A DNA stretch of 64,000 nt from Verrucomicrobiota bacterium (GCA_016713365.1 JADJPG010000004.1:62001-126000), one strand, 5' to 3'. Positions 49,401 through 57,733 are shown, counted from the stretch's first letter. The notes: generated by a model from the letters alone, not told the origin. Translations and numbers: made by a program.

Positions 49401-50168
49401 CGGTTCCTGCCGTGGGTGACGGAGAAGTATCCGACGCAGAACTCGTTCGCGACGGCGGGCATCGCGGACATCCTTGGGCAGCGTCCGGCCAAGATGCTCG
49501 AAGCGGTGTGGCTCGAGTCGACTGTCTTCCTGAATCGCGGCGAGCATTTCGAAGCGCGCGTCCTGCCGATCGAAGCGCAGTTCTCGCCGGCGTTCGGTGT
49601 GAATGTCGCGGACTTCGATGGCGACGGTGCGGAGGATGTTTTCCTGAGCCAGAACTTTTTTGCGGTGGATGGTGATACGTCGCGGTTCGATGCCGGACGC
49701 GGATTGCTCCTCGCTGGCGATGGCAAGGGTGGCTTTCGCCCCGTGCCCGGTGAATCGAGCGGCGTGAAAGTGTATGGCGAACAGCGCGGCTCGGCGGTGT
49801 CGGATTTCGACGGCGACGGCCGCACGGACCTCGTGGTGACGCAGAACTCCGCGGACACGAAGTTGTATCGCAACGCCACGGGCAAGCCGGGGTTGCGCGT
49901 GCGTTTGCTCGGGCCGAAAAACAATCCGCATGGCGTCGGTGCGGTGTTGCGTCTGGCGTCCGGGGAAAAGTTTGGGCCGGTGCGCGAGATTCATGCGGGC
50001 GCCGGTTACTGGTCGCAGGACAGCGCGGTGCCGGTCCTGACGGCGCCGTTTGTCGCGAAGCAAGTGGTCGTGCGCTGGCCGGGCGGGAAAACAACGACCA
50101 CGGAGTTGCCCGAAGGCGCGCGCGAGGTGGCAATCGATGAAACCGGGCGAGTGACGGCCAGGAAGTGA
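46416..50168 (+). CDS. CRTAC1-like FG-GAP/UnbV protein, copy 2 (intact)
   Basis: A 1250-residue exported protein starting with GTG at 46416; a signal peptide follows (ATLTGILLVQLAATAA). Two homologous halves: propeller repeats (AAGDVDGDGWPDLYFCGMEN, VLADVDGDGDLDLLVNTQGQ, FADIDGNGTLDLYVCNYATV, FADINRDGYDDFFVVDML) plus an ASPIC/UnbV domain at about residues 558-648 (GVGAKIRFLGGPMLQSQEVI), then a second propeller (ATWYDLDGDGSDELILGGGA, VFSDFDADGDPDLILAIEWG, NAGDFDGDGRLDIVASNWG) plus UnbV at about 1152-1246 (REIHAGAGYWSQDSAVPVLT). The D-x-D-x-D-G loops are calcium-binding. The family is abundant in Verrucomicrobiota and Planctomycetes; the function is unproven, probably adhesion or carbohydrate/protein binding outside the cell. 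Confidence 0.93.
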   Translation: MNTSFWERLRTVGPATAATLTGILLVQLAATAAEREEGPGFRSWAVNVPTVGRTFLERLTASSTGISFTNFLSDDRALENSMRTSGSGLAAGDVDGDGWPDLYFCGMENANALYRNLGNGKFENITAAAGVACAENYSTGAVLADVDGDGDLDLLVNTQGQGSRLFINDGKAKFAESKASGLLRRFGATSAAFADIDGNGTLDLYVCNYATVKIEDRPNAKFDSVNVNGRPVLTAIDGVPMTSPELTNRYFVDAERIVRELGEPDAVYLNDGKGNFRQLSWTDGTFLDEEGKPLTKPPYDFGLSVMFRDMNGDFAPDIYIANDLFPPDRIWVNDGRGKFRAMSNLAVRNTPRFSMGVDFADINRDGYDDFFVVDMLSREHEKRKTQTMGVTPLFLPAGLVDNRPQYKRNTLYLGRGDGTYAEIAQLAGLDATEWSWMPLFLDLDLDGYEDVFVTTGHTRDSLNADAVDAILKARRVRKLTDQEHRELKKKHFPLLNLHNQAFRNRGDLTFEDKAKEWGFDHVGTTHGMCTADIDNDGDLDVILNHLNDSAGIYRNESPGGRVLVRVRGKAPNTQGVGAKIRFLGGPMLQSQEVISGGRYLAGDDGARMFATGAAKDGMSIEVTWRSGAVSVVNGVRANRVYEIDETGAKSGPVPRRVDAPSATPTLFTDVSARIKHQHLEAEFPDFNRQPLLPRKMSQLGPGATWYDLDGDGSDELILGGGAGGKMAVFRNDGKGGFASWRAPVFEEPLPRDQTTLLGWRKADGSNVVLAGAANYEAEELGGAMVREYDPTKEKRQGNFPGWEVSVGPLAMADVNGDGVLDLFVGGRVEAQKYPETPSSLFFKGTGAGFEIDEENCRRLALIGMVSGAVFSDFDADGDPDLILAIEWGPLKLFRNDGGKLVPFDPAVALPDAQRSSISKLTGWWNGVNAGDFDGDGRLDIVASNWGRNGRYQNFRAKPLRVYFGEWTVAGVADVFETHFDPDLKKDVPWVSYMFARFLPWVTEKYPTQNSFATAGIADILGQRPAKMLEAVWLESTVFLNRGEHFEARVLPIEAQFSPAFGVNVADFDGDGAEDVFLSQNFFAVDGDTSRFDAGRGLLLAGDGKGGFRPVPGESSGVKVYGEQRGSAVSDFDGDGRTDLVVTQNSADTKLYRNATGKPGLRVRLLGPKNNPHGVGAVLRLASGEKFGPVREIHAGAGYWSQDSAVPVLTAPFVAKQVVVRWPGGKTTTTELPEGAREVAIDETGRVTARK

Positions 50169-50198
50169 ACTTGTGAAGCCGCCGATCCAGAATTGGAC

Positions 50199-50367
50199 CG
50201 CCCTCACCCCAGCCCTCTCCCCCAAGAGAGGGTGCGCGAATAAGCGTTCCGCTGATAACACCTCGATCGCCGCGGCTACTCGAGAAGCGATCGCGGAGCG
50301 CGACTTTGAAACTCGAAGAGTTCTCGCCGCGCCCCCTCTCCTGGGGGAGAGGGCTGGGGTGAGGGCG
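50199..50367. repeat. 169-bp palindromic repeat supplying the start region of CRTAC1-like copy 3
   Basis: Two 34-nt arms (50199-50232 and 50334-50367) are nearly perfect inverted copies, starting CGCCCTCACCCCAGCCCTCT. Each arm also folds by itself (CCCTCTC/GAGAGGG), so the element could form a clover-like structure. The CCCTCACCCCAGCCCTCTCC motif resembles repeats scattered in many unrelated bacterial genomes (recalled, not searched). The right arm contains GGGGGAGAGGG and, 8 bases on, the GTG start of the next gene. Confidence 0.88.
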
Positions 50368-52935
50368 AGTCTATTCCTCCTTCTAAGCTTCTTCTTCGTT
50401 TTCTCACTGCATTCAGCCTCTCCACTCGGCGAGACGAACGGCGCCGGGCGCACAATTCAACTCACCGTTCCTACCGTGGGCAAAACGGGCTTTACCGCGA
50501 TGCCGGCGGCGACGACGGGCATTCTCTTCAGCAATCAGCTTCCGCAATGGCGGCATCTTACGAATCAGGTGCTGATGAACGGCGGCGGCGTGGCGTTCGG
50601 CGATGTCGATGCGGACGGTCGCTGCGATGTCTTCCTCTGCAATCTCACCGGCGCGAGCGCGCTCTATCGCAATCTCGGCGACTGGCGCTTCACGAACATC
50701 GCCGCGACGGCCGATGTGGCATTTGATGGACTGACCGCGGCGGGGGCGGCGTTCGCGGACATGGATGGCGACGGGGATCTCGATCTCGTGGTGAATACGG
50801 TAGGCCACGGCACGCGCGTTATGGCGAATGACGGCCGTGGGAGGTTCACCGAGTTCGCGCGGCTGAACGGTTCGAAGGCCGGGATGTCGCTCGCGATTGG
50901 CGATCTTGATGGCGATCGGTTTCTCGATCTCTACGTGGCGAACTATCGAACGATGGCGTTGATGGACATGCCGAACACGACCTTCCATTTCGCCACGCGC
51001 AACGGGCAGAAGGTGGTGGCCCGCGTGAACGGGCGTCCGGCGACGGACCCGGAGTTCGCGAATCGTTATCGAGTCAACGCGCGCGGTGGCATCGAGGAGA
51101 ACGGCGAGTTGGATGAAGTGTATCGCAACGTCGGCGGGAAGAGTTTCGCGCCGCTGTCGTTCACGGACGGGACGTTTCTCGACGAAGCGGGGCAACCGCT
51201 CGCGGAGCCGCCGTTCGACTGGGGCTTGAGCGTGATGATGCGCGACTTCAACCAGGATGGGCTGACTGACATCTGGGTTTGTAACGACTTCGATACGCCG
51301 GATCGCGTGTGGCTGAACCAGGGCGCGGGAAAGTTTCGCGCGGCGCCGATGTTGATGTTCCGCAAGAGCAGTCATTTCTCAATGGGCATCGACGTGGCGG
51401 ATTTCAACCGCGATGGCTACGACGACATCTTCGTGGTGGACATGCTGAGCCGCGATCACGTGATGCGGATGGACATGCAGGGCGACCGGATGCCGCCGGT
51501 GCCGTTGCCGGGGCTGTATGAGAATCGTCCGCACTACATGGTGAACACGCTCTACCTGAACCGCGGTGACGGCACGTACGCGGAGATGGCGGCGTTCGCG
51601 GGCGTGGAGGCGACCGACTGGAGCTGGACGCCGCTCTTCCTCGATGTGGATTTGGATGGTTATGAGGATCTGCTGGTGGCAAACGGTCACGAGCGGATGG
51701 CGCGGAGCCTGGACGTGGTCGAGAGGCTCAAGGGAATGCGGCGCACGACGCGCGAGGAGATCTTTGAGAGCCGAAAACTGTTCCCACGCCAAAACTCGCC
51801 AAACGTGGCGTTTCGCAATCGCGGCGATCTGAAGTTTGAGGATTCCGGTGCCGCGTGGGGGCTGAACTTCGACGGCGTGTCGCACGGCATGGCGATGGCG
51901 GATCTGGACAACGACGGCGATCTCGATGTGGTGGTGAACAACCTGAACGATCCGGTTTCGTTCTACCGCAACGACTCCACGGCGCCGCGCGTCGCGGTGC
52001 GGCTGAAGGGCCTCGCGCCAAATACGCGCGGCATCGGTGCGCGCATCACCGTGCGCGGTGGTGCAATGCCGGAGCAGAGCCAGGAGATGATCAGCGGAGG
52101 CAGATATCTTTCGAGCGATGACGCGATGCGGGTCTTTGCGGCGGGTTCCGTGACCAACGTGATGACCGTGCTGGTGAAGTGGCCGGGCGGAAAGCAGAGC
52201 GTGGTGAACGGGGTGCGGGCGAATCAGCTCTGCGAAGTGGACGAATCGGGCGCGGTACCGCCGGTTCCGGAGAGCCGCGCGCCAGCAACGCCCCCGCTGT
52301 TCACGGATGTATCGGCGTCGCTTGCGCATCGCCATGCGGATGAACGCTTCGACGATTTCGCGCGGCAGCCGATGTTGCCACATCAGCTCAGCCAGCTGGG
52401 GCCAGGCGTGACGTGGGCGGATTTGGATGGCGATGGCTGGGATGATTTGGTGGTCGGCGCGGGGAAGGGCGGTTCCATCGCGGCGCTGCGGAATAACCAG
52501 CAGGGCGCGTTTCAACCGGCGCTCGAGCCGTTCCTCATTCAGCCGGCGGCTCGCGATGTGGCGACGATTCTGCCCTGGCGACGGAGCTCGGGCGCGATCG
52601 GGTTGATCGCGGCGCAGTCCAACTACGAGGACAAGGCGACGGATGTGCCGATGGTGCGCCTCGCTGACTTCGCGAAGCGCGCCTTCGATGATTCGCTGCC
52701 GGCGAGCACTTCGAGCGCGGGTCCGATGGCGATGGCGGATGTGGATGGCGACGGGCGGCTCGATTTGTTTGTGGGTGGACGGATGATTCCGGAGCGCTGG
52801 CCAGAACCGGCGTCGTCGATGTTGCTGCGCGGTGTGGGCGAGAGCTTCGCGGTGGATGCCACGAACGCGGCGACATTTGTCGGCGGTGGGCCTGGTCAGC
52901 GGCGCGGTGTTCAGCGACTTGGATGCGGATGGTGA
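50359..52935 (+). CDS. CRTAC1-like FG-GAP/UnbV protein, copy 3 (frameshifted in the middle)
   Basis: Third tandem paralogue; the intact form would be about 1232 residues. The frame is open from 50173, but the signal peptide (SLFLLLSFFFVFSLHSASPL) lies just after the repeat and the only start close to it is the GTG at 50359 inside the repeat's right arm, preceded by a Shine-Dalgarno-like GGGGGAGAGGG. The first half is complete: propeller repeats (FGDVDADGRCDVFLCNLTGA, FADMDGDGDLDLVVNTVGHG, DVADFNRDGYDDIFVVDMLS) and an ASPIC/UnbV domain at about residues 542-627 (GIGARITVRGGAMPEQSQEM). In the second propeller an extra base near 52879 shifts the frame after DATNAATF, giving a short foreign tail ending at 52935. 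Confidence 0.87.
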   Translation: MRASLFLLLSFFFVFSLHSASPLGETNGAGRTIQLTVPTVGKTGFTAMPAATTGILFSNQLPQWRHLTNQVLMNGGGVAFGDVDADGRCDVFLCNLTGASALYRNLGDWRFTNIAATADVAFDGLTAAGAAFADMDGDGDLDLVVNTVGHGTRVMANDGRGRFTEFARLNGSKAGMSLAIGDLDGDRFLDLYVANYRTMALMDMPNTTFHFATRNGQKVVARVNGRPATDPEFANRYRVNARGGIEENGELDEVYRNVGGKSFAPLSFTDGTFLDEAGQPLAEPPFDWGLSVMMRDFNQDGLTDIWVCNDFDTPDRVWLNQGAGKFRAAPMLMFRKSSHFSMGIDVADFNRDGYDDIFVVDMLSRDHVMRMDMQGDRMPPVPLPGLYENRPHYMVNTLYLNRGDGTYAEMAAFAGVEATDWSWTPLFLDVDLDGYEDLLVANGHERMARSLDVVERLKGMRRTTREEIFESRKLFPRQNSPNVAFRNRGDLKFEDSGAAWGLNFDGVSHGMAMADLDNDGDLDVVVNNLNDPVSFYRNDSTAPRVAVRLKGLAPNTRGIGARITVRGGAMPEQSQEMISGGRYLSSDDAMRVFAAGSVTNVMTVLVKWPGGKQSVVNGVRANQLCEVDESGAVPPVPESRAPATPPLFTDVSASLAHRHADERFDDFARQPMLPHQLSQLGPGVTWADLDGDGWDDLVVGAGKGGSIAALRNNQQGAFQPALEPFLIQPAARDVATILPWRRSSGAIGLIAAQSNYEDKATDVPMVRLADFAKRAFDDSLPASTSSAGPMAMADVDGDGRLDLFVGGRMIPERWPEPASSMLLRGVGESFAVDATNAATFVGGGPGQRRGVQRLGCGW

Positions 52936-54058
52936 TTCGGATCTGGTGCTTGCGTGCGAGTGGGGGCCGCTGAAGGTGTTTCGGAATGAGCGCGGGCGGT
53001 TGGCCGCGTGGGATGCGCCGGTCGGAACGACGAACGCTCCACGTTCTGTGCTTTCGCAGTTCACTGGTCTCTGGAACAGCGTGACGGCGGCGGACTTTGA
53101 TGGCGATGGACGTATGGATCTCGTCGCGGGGAACTGGGGATGCGGCACGCGGCAGCAGAGTCACCGGGCGCAGCCGATCGAATTGTGGTTCGGCGACGCG
53201 AACGGGGACGGCGTCACGGAAGTGGCCGAAGCGTACTACGACACGACGTTGAAAACCGTGGTCCCGGAGCGGCAGATGGATTTCCTCGCGCGCGGTCTGC
53301 CGTTCGTGCGGACGCGGTTTGCGACGCACATGCAGTATGGCCGCGCGTCGTTGGTGGAGATTCTCGGTGACAAGGCGGGCGAGATGAAACGGCTCACGGC
53401 GTCGTGGCTGGAAAGTGTGGTGTTGCTGAATCGAGGCGATCATTTCGAGCTCCGCGTGTTGCCGGTGGAGGCGCAACTCGCGCCGGTGTTCGGCGTCGTG
53501 GCGCGGGATTTCGACGGGGACGGTCGCGTCGATCTGTTTCTCGCACAGAATTTCTTCGGTCTGCAACCGGACGTGCCGCGTCTCGACGCAGGCCGAGGCT
53601 TGTTGTTGCGAGGCGATGGCCGTGGCGGATTCGAGGCGTTGACGGCGAAGACGAGTGGGCTGGCGATCTACGGTGAGCAACGAGGTGCGGCGGCGGCGGA
53701 TTTTGATCGCGATGGCCGCATGGACCTCGCGGTGTCACAGAACGGAGCGGAGACGAAGCTGTATCGCAACACGACGGCGAAGCCGGGCTTGCGGGTGCGG
53801 TTGGTGGGCTTGCCGGGAAATCGTGATGCGGTGGGCGCGGTGGTGCGAGGCGAAGTGGGTGGAGTGCCTGGTCCGGCGTTCGAGGTGCATTCAGGCGCGG
53901 GCTATTGGTCGCAGGATTCGTCCACGCAGGTGCTGGGTGGTTCGCCTTCGCGCGTGCTCGTGCGCTGGCCGAATGGGGCGCGAACGACGAATGCTGTTCC
54001 TGTGGGAACTCGCGAGATCGTGATCGATGGCTCGGGAAAGCCCGCGGTATTGCGGTAA
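52880..54058 (+). CDS. 3' part of CRTAC1-like copy 3, out of frame
   Basis: Continuation of copy 3 in the +1 frame: SAVGLVSGAVFSDLDADGDS, LACEWGPLKVFRNERGRLAA, then further FG-GAP repeats (TAADFDGDGRMDLVAGNWG, ARDFDGDGRVDLFLAQNFFG, AADFDRDGRMDLAVSQNGAE) and the second ASPIC/UnbV domain (EVHSGAGYWSQDSSTQVLGG). It aligns with the matching part of copy 2 from VSGAVFSDFDADG onward, so one surplus base upstream explains the break. About 392 residues; no own signal peptide, so an independent gene is unlikely. Confidence 0.82.
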   Translation, partial: SAVGLVSGAVFSDLDADGDSDLVLACEWGPLKVFRNERGRLAAWDAPVGTTNAPRSVLSQFTGLWNSVTAADFDGDGRMDLVAGNWGCGTRQQSHRAQPIELWFGDANGDGVTEVAEAYYDTTLKTVVPERQMDFLARGLPFVRTRFATHMQYGRASLVEILGDKAGEMKRLTASWLESVVLLNRGDHFELRVLPVEAQLAPVFGVVARDFDGDGRVDLFLAQNFFGLQPDVPRLDAGRGLLLRGDGRGGFEALTAKTSGLAIYGEQRGAAAADFDRDGRMDLAVSQNGAETKLYRNTTAKPGLRVRLVGLPGNRDAVGAVVRGEVGGVPGPAFEVHSGAGYWSQDSSTQVLGGSPSRVLVRWPNGARTTNAVPVGTREIVIDGSGKPAVLR

Positions 54059-54204
54059 CGCGGGGAAGTTTGCGGTCGCGATGGATTTTGTCGGAATCGG
54101 AGGTTGACGGAGCGACGGGTGATCGGTCCACTGGCGGAGGTTTAGGAATGGACTCGCAAAGCGTTGGAAGGACACCTCGGCGGTTGGTTGAAAAAGGCTC
54201 CACT

Positions 54205-55935
54205 ATGAAGATGAATCGCTTCCTCCTGTTCACGTTTGCTGCACTCCTGTTCAGCGATGCCCAGTTATTGTTCGCCCAAGGCCCGCTGGAGAACGGCGGC
54301 AACCACGAAGGAGCGACGTCACCGATCGGCGACGAGGATACGTGGACGTTCACGGCAAACGCTGGCGACACGATCATCCTTCGTTGCGGCGAGCTTTCCG
54401 GAACAACGAGCTACAATCCATTTCTGCGCCTTCTCACTCCGAACGGGGTATTGATGGCGCAGAATAACGGCGCCGCCGATTCCTACATCAGCGTGCGCGC
54501 GACGAACAGCGGCACCTTCTCGGCGATCGTCAGCAGCGGCTTCGCGAATCAAACCGGCACATACAACCTGCGCCTCGTGAAAGCACCCGGTGCGTTCATC
54601 GTGCCAGCGGGGGATGAAGGCGGCGTGCTGGTGAATGGTGGCAATCACACCGGCACCAATTCCCTCGGCGATGAAGATGCTTGGAGCTTCACAGCGGCCG
54701 TGGGCGACAACATCACACTGCGCGTCGGCGAAATCGTCGGCACCGCCAGTTACAGTCCCTTCCTCCGGCTGTATGGGCCGACCGGCGTTTTGATCGGCAC
54801 GGACAACGATAACTCGGACTCTTACTTCAACCATCGCGCCACCAACGCGGGCACCTACACGGTCGTCATCGGCAGCGCGAATCAGGGTCATACCGGCAGC
54901 TACAATCTGCGGCTCGTAAATGTTCCTGGCACTTTCACGGTCTCCGCTGGTGACGAAGGCGGTGCGCTCACGAACGGGATGAATCATTTCGGCACCACCT
55001 CCAATGGCGATGAAGACGCCTGGACCTTCACCGCGAGCGTCGGCGAGAACATCACCCTGCGCTGTGGCGAACTCACCGGCACCGGCAGTTACAATCCCTA
55101 CCTCCGGCTCATCGGCCCCACCGGCGTCCAGGTTGCCTTCGACAACGATGCTGCAGATTCCTTCATCAACCACCGCGCCACCAACAACGGTGTTTACACC
55201 GTGATCGTAGGCGCGTGGTTCCGTGGGCACACCGGCACCTACAGCTTGCGCTACGCGAAGGCGCCGGGGGCGTTCACCGTTCCGTCGGACGACGAGGGCG
55301 GTCCGCTCACCAACGGCGGCAACCACGCCGGCACCATCGCTAACGGCGACGAGGATATGTGGAGCTTCACCGCTGCCGTGGGTGACAACCTTACCCTGCG
55401 CGTCGGCGAGGTTACCGGCTCCGCCAACTTTTATCCCTATCTGCGCCTCATCGGCCCCACGGGTATCCAGATCGCCTTCGATAACGACGCCTCGGATTCC
55501 TACATCAATCATCGGGCCACCAATGCGGGTGTTTACACCGTGCTCGTGGGCGCGTGGTTTCAGGGGCACACCGGCACCTACAGCCTGCGTTACGTGAACT
55601 CCCAGCAGCCTTACACCGTGCCCGTCGGCGACGAAGGCGGCGCGCTCACCAATGGCATGACCCACTTCGGCACCACGTCCAACGGCGACGAGGATGTGCG
55701 GAGTTTCGACGCAAGCGCCGGCGAGAACATCACTTGCGCGTCGGCGAGATTACCGGCACCGGCAGTTACAATCCCTTCCTCCGCCTCATCGGCCCCACTG
55801 GCATCCAGAACGCCTTCGACAACGATGCCTCCGATTCCATCATCAATCACCGTGCCACCAACAGCGGCACCTACACCGTCATTGTTGGCGCGTGGTTCCG
55901 CGGTCACACCGGCACTTACAATCTCAACTACGTGA
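54205..55935 (+). CDS. secreted PPC-like repeat protein (frameshifted)
   Basis: An exported protein whose corrected length would be about 1108 residues. The Met at 54205 (MKMNRFLLFTFAALLFSDAQ) opens a signal peptide. The mature protein is a chain of nine repeats of about 110-114 residues resembling the bacterial pre-peptidase C-terminal (PPC) domain: DEGG.LtNGGNH, GDED.WSFTA..GDNI.LR.GE, YNP.LRL.GPTG, DND.sDS..NHRATN.GTYTV, GHTGTYNLR. A missing base at about 55733 (ATCACTTG for ATCACCTTG) shifts the frame in repeat five; the out-of-frame tail ends at 55935. PPC-like domains bind surfaces or proteins and usually flank a catalytic domain, but none is present here, so a structural or adhesive role is likely. 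Confidence 0.85.
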   Translation: MKMNRFLLFTFAALLFSDAQLLFAQGPLENGGNHEGATSPIGDEDTWTFTANAGDTIILRCGELSGTTSYNPFLRLLTPNGVLMAQNNGAADSYISVRATNSGTFSAIVSSGFANQTGTYNLRLVKAPGAFIVPAGDEGGVLVNGGNHTGTNSLGDEDAWSFTAAVGDNITLRVGEIVGTASYSPFLRLYGPTGVLIGTDNDNSDSYFNHRATNAGTYTVVIGSANQGHTGSYNLRLVNVPGTFTVSAGDEGGALTNGMNHFGTTSNGDEDAWTFTASVGENITLRCGELTGTGSYNPYLRLIGPTGVQVAFDNDAADSFINHRATNNGVYTVIVGAWFRGHTGTYSLRYAKAPGAFTVPSDDEGGPLTNGGNHAGTIANGDEDMWSFTAAVGDNLTLRVGEVTGSANFYPYLRLIGPTGIQIAFDNDASDSYINHRATNAGVYTVLVGAWFQGHTGTYSLRYVNSQQPYTVPVGDEGGALTNGMTHFGTTSNGDEDVRSFDASAGENITCASARLPAPAVTIPSSASSAPLASRTPSTTMPPIPSSITVPPTAAPTPSLLARGSAVTPALTISTT

Positions 55936-57530
55936 AGGCGCCCGGCGCGTTCGTCATCGCATCGAATGACGAAGGCGGCGCGCTCACGAACGGCGCCAAT
56001 CACGCCGGCGTCACGCTCAATGGCGACGAGGACATGTGGAGCTTCACCGCCGCGGTCGGGGATAACATCACCCTCCGCGTCGGCGAACTCACCGGCACCG
56101 CCAGCTACAATCCCTACCTCCGCCTCATCGGCCCCACCGGCGTCCTCATCGACTTCGACAACGACGACAGTGACTCGTACCTCAACCACCGCGCCACCAA
56201 TGCCGGCACCTACACCGTCATCGTTGGCAGCTGGTTCTCCGGCCACTCCGGCACCTATAACCTTCGCTACGTGAACTCCTCCGTCCTGTACATCGTCCCG
56301 GCGGATGACGAGGGCGGCCCGCTCATCAACGGCGGCAACCACGCCGGCACCACGCTGCTGGGCGACGAGGACGTGTGGAGCTTCACCGCCGCCGTCGGAG
56401 ATAACATCACCCTCCGCGTCGGCGAACTCACCGGCACCGCCAGCTACAATCCCTACCTCCGCCTGATCGGCCCCACCGGCGTCCTCATCGACTTCGACAA
56501 CGACGACAGTGACTCGTACCTCAACCACCGCGCCACCAATGCCGGCACCTACACCGTTATCGTCGGCAGCTGGTTCTCCGGCTACTCCGGCACCTACAAT
56601 CTCCGGCTCGCCAAGACCCCTGGCGACTACACTGTGCCCCTTGGCGACGAGGGCGGCGGGCTTATCAACGGCGGCAACCACGCTGGCATCACCTCCATTG
56701 GCGACATCGACATGTGGAGCTTCACTGCCCAGGCCGGCGACCAGATCATCCTCCGCTGCGGCGAGACCGGCGGCACCGCCAGTTACAACCCCTTCCTCAG
56801 CCTCCTTGGTCCCACCGGCACTCTCATCGCCTCTGACAACGACGACAGCGACTCCTTCGTCAGCTTCGTGGCCACCAACACCGGCATCCACACCGTTCTC
56901 GTCGGCAGCTGGTTCTCCGGCCACAGAGGCACTTACAACCTCACCTATCTGAACATTCCGGGAACGTTTATTGTTCCCGCCGGAGACGAAGGCGGCTCTC
57001 TCTCAGGCAGCTCCCACGAAGGCACCATCACCCTCGGCGACGAAGACATCTGGCGTTTCACCCTTTGCCCTGGGGAACCCATCGCGCTCCGCTGCACTGA
57101 GCTCACCGGCACCAGCAGCTTCAACCCGTGGCTCCGCCTCTACGGCCCCGCCGGCAACCTCATCACCTTTGACAACGACGCCACCGAATCCGTTGTCAAC
57201 CACACCACCACCAGTGGCGGCACCTATACCGTCGTGGTCGGCAGCTACTTCTCCGGATACACCGGCACCTATCGCCTCACTCACAACGATCTTACCTACG
57301 AATTCCGTAACTGCGTTCCGCGCGTCCGCGGGACGAACGTAATCGTCAGTGCCGTGGGCGGGACTCCAGGCGCGAACTTTGTGGCCATCACCAGCCCGGA
57401 AGTCACCACGCCGCTGAGCCAGTGGACACCGTTCCTGACGAATCAGTTTGATCGATTGGGCACCTACATTCACACGAACCAGTTCAATCGCACAGAGCCG
57501 AAGCGGTTCTTCACCATACGCCAGGAGTGA
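55734..57530 (+). CDS. 3' part of the PPC-like repeat protein, out of frame
   Basis: Continuation of the gene at 54205 in the -1 frame, about 598 residues: the rest of repeat five (LRVGEITGTGSYNPFLRLIG), repeats six to nine and a C-terminal tail (NCVPRVRGTNVIVSAVGGTP, NQFNRTEPKRFFTIRQE), which has no sorting signal. Restoring one C near 55733 joins the halves without loss of any repeat. The end FFTIRQE resembles the last strand of verrucomicrobial secreted proteins (general impression). Confidence 0.82.
   Translation: MRVGEITGTGSYNPFLRLIGPTGIQNAFDNDASDSIINHRATNSGTYTVIVGAWFRGHTGTYNLNYVKAPGAFVIASNDEGGALTNGANHAGVTLNGDEDMWSFTAAVGDNITLRVGELTGTASYNPYLRLIGPTGVLIDFDNDDSDSYLNHRATNAGTYTVIVGSWFSGHSGTYNLRYVNSSVLYIVPADDEGGPLINGGNHAGTTLLGDEDVWSFTAAVGDNITLRVGELTGTASYNPYLRLIGPTGVLIDFDNDDSDSYLNHRATNAGTYTVIVGSWFSGYSGTYNLRLAKTPGDYTVPLGDEGGGLINGGNHAGITSIGDIDMWSFTAQAGDQIILRCGETGGTASYNPFLSLLGPTGTLIASDNDDSDSFVSFVATNTGIHTVLVGSWFSGHRGTYNLTYLNIPGTFIVPAGDEGGSLSGSSHEGTITLGDEDIWRFTLCPGEPIALRCTELTGTSSFNPWLRLYGPAGNLITFDNDATESVVNHTTTSGGTYTVVVGSYFSGYTGTYRLTHNDLTYEFRNCVPRVRGTNVIVSAVGGTPGANFVAITSPEVTTPLSQWTPFLTNQFDRLGTYIHTNQFNRTEPKRFFTIRQE
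56061..56609 (+). repeat. recently duplicated repeat units 6 and 7 in the PPC-like gene
   Basis: The DNA at 56061-56270 recurs at 56400-56609 (period 339 bp, 113 codons) with only a few substitutions over the core, far more alike than other pairs of repeats in the gene. This marks a recent tandem duplication or gene-conversion event. Confidence 0.8.
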
Positions 57531-57733
57531 AAGCGCCTGAAGATTAACGCGCTGGTCGGAGCGCCGAGCTTGCGTCGATGAGGCCGGCTCCAACCGAATC
57601 TGCACTGGACTCGGAACTCTCATTGCTCCAGCCTCCGAGTCGTGAAAGGACACGGGTTGAAGAAAAGGAAACCCACGGATGCCGGACTGGAACTCTGCTT
57701 AGGTTTTGAGCTCAGTTTGGTGACCGCATCATT

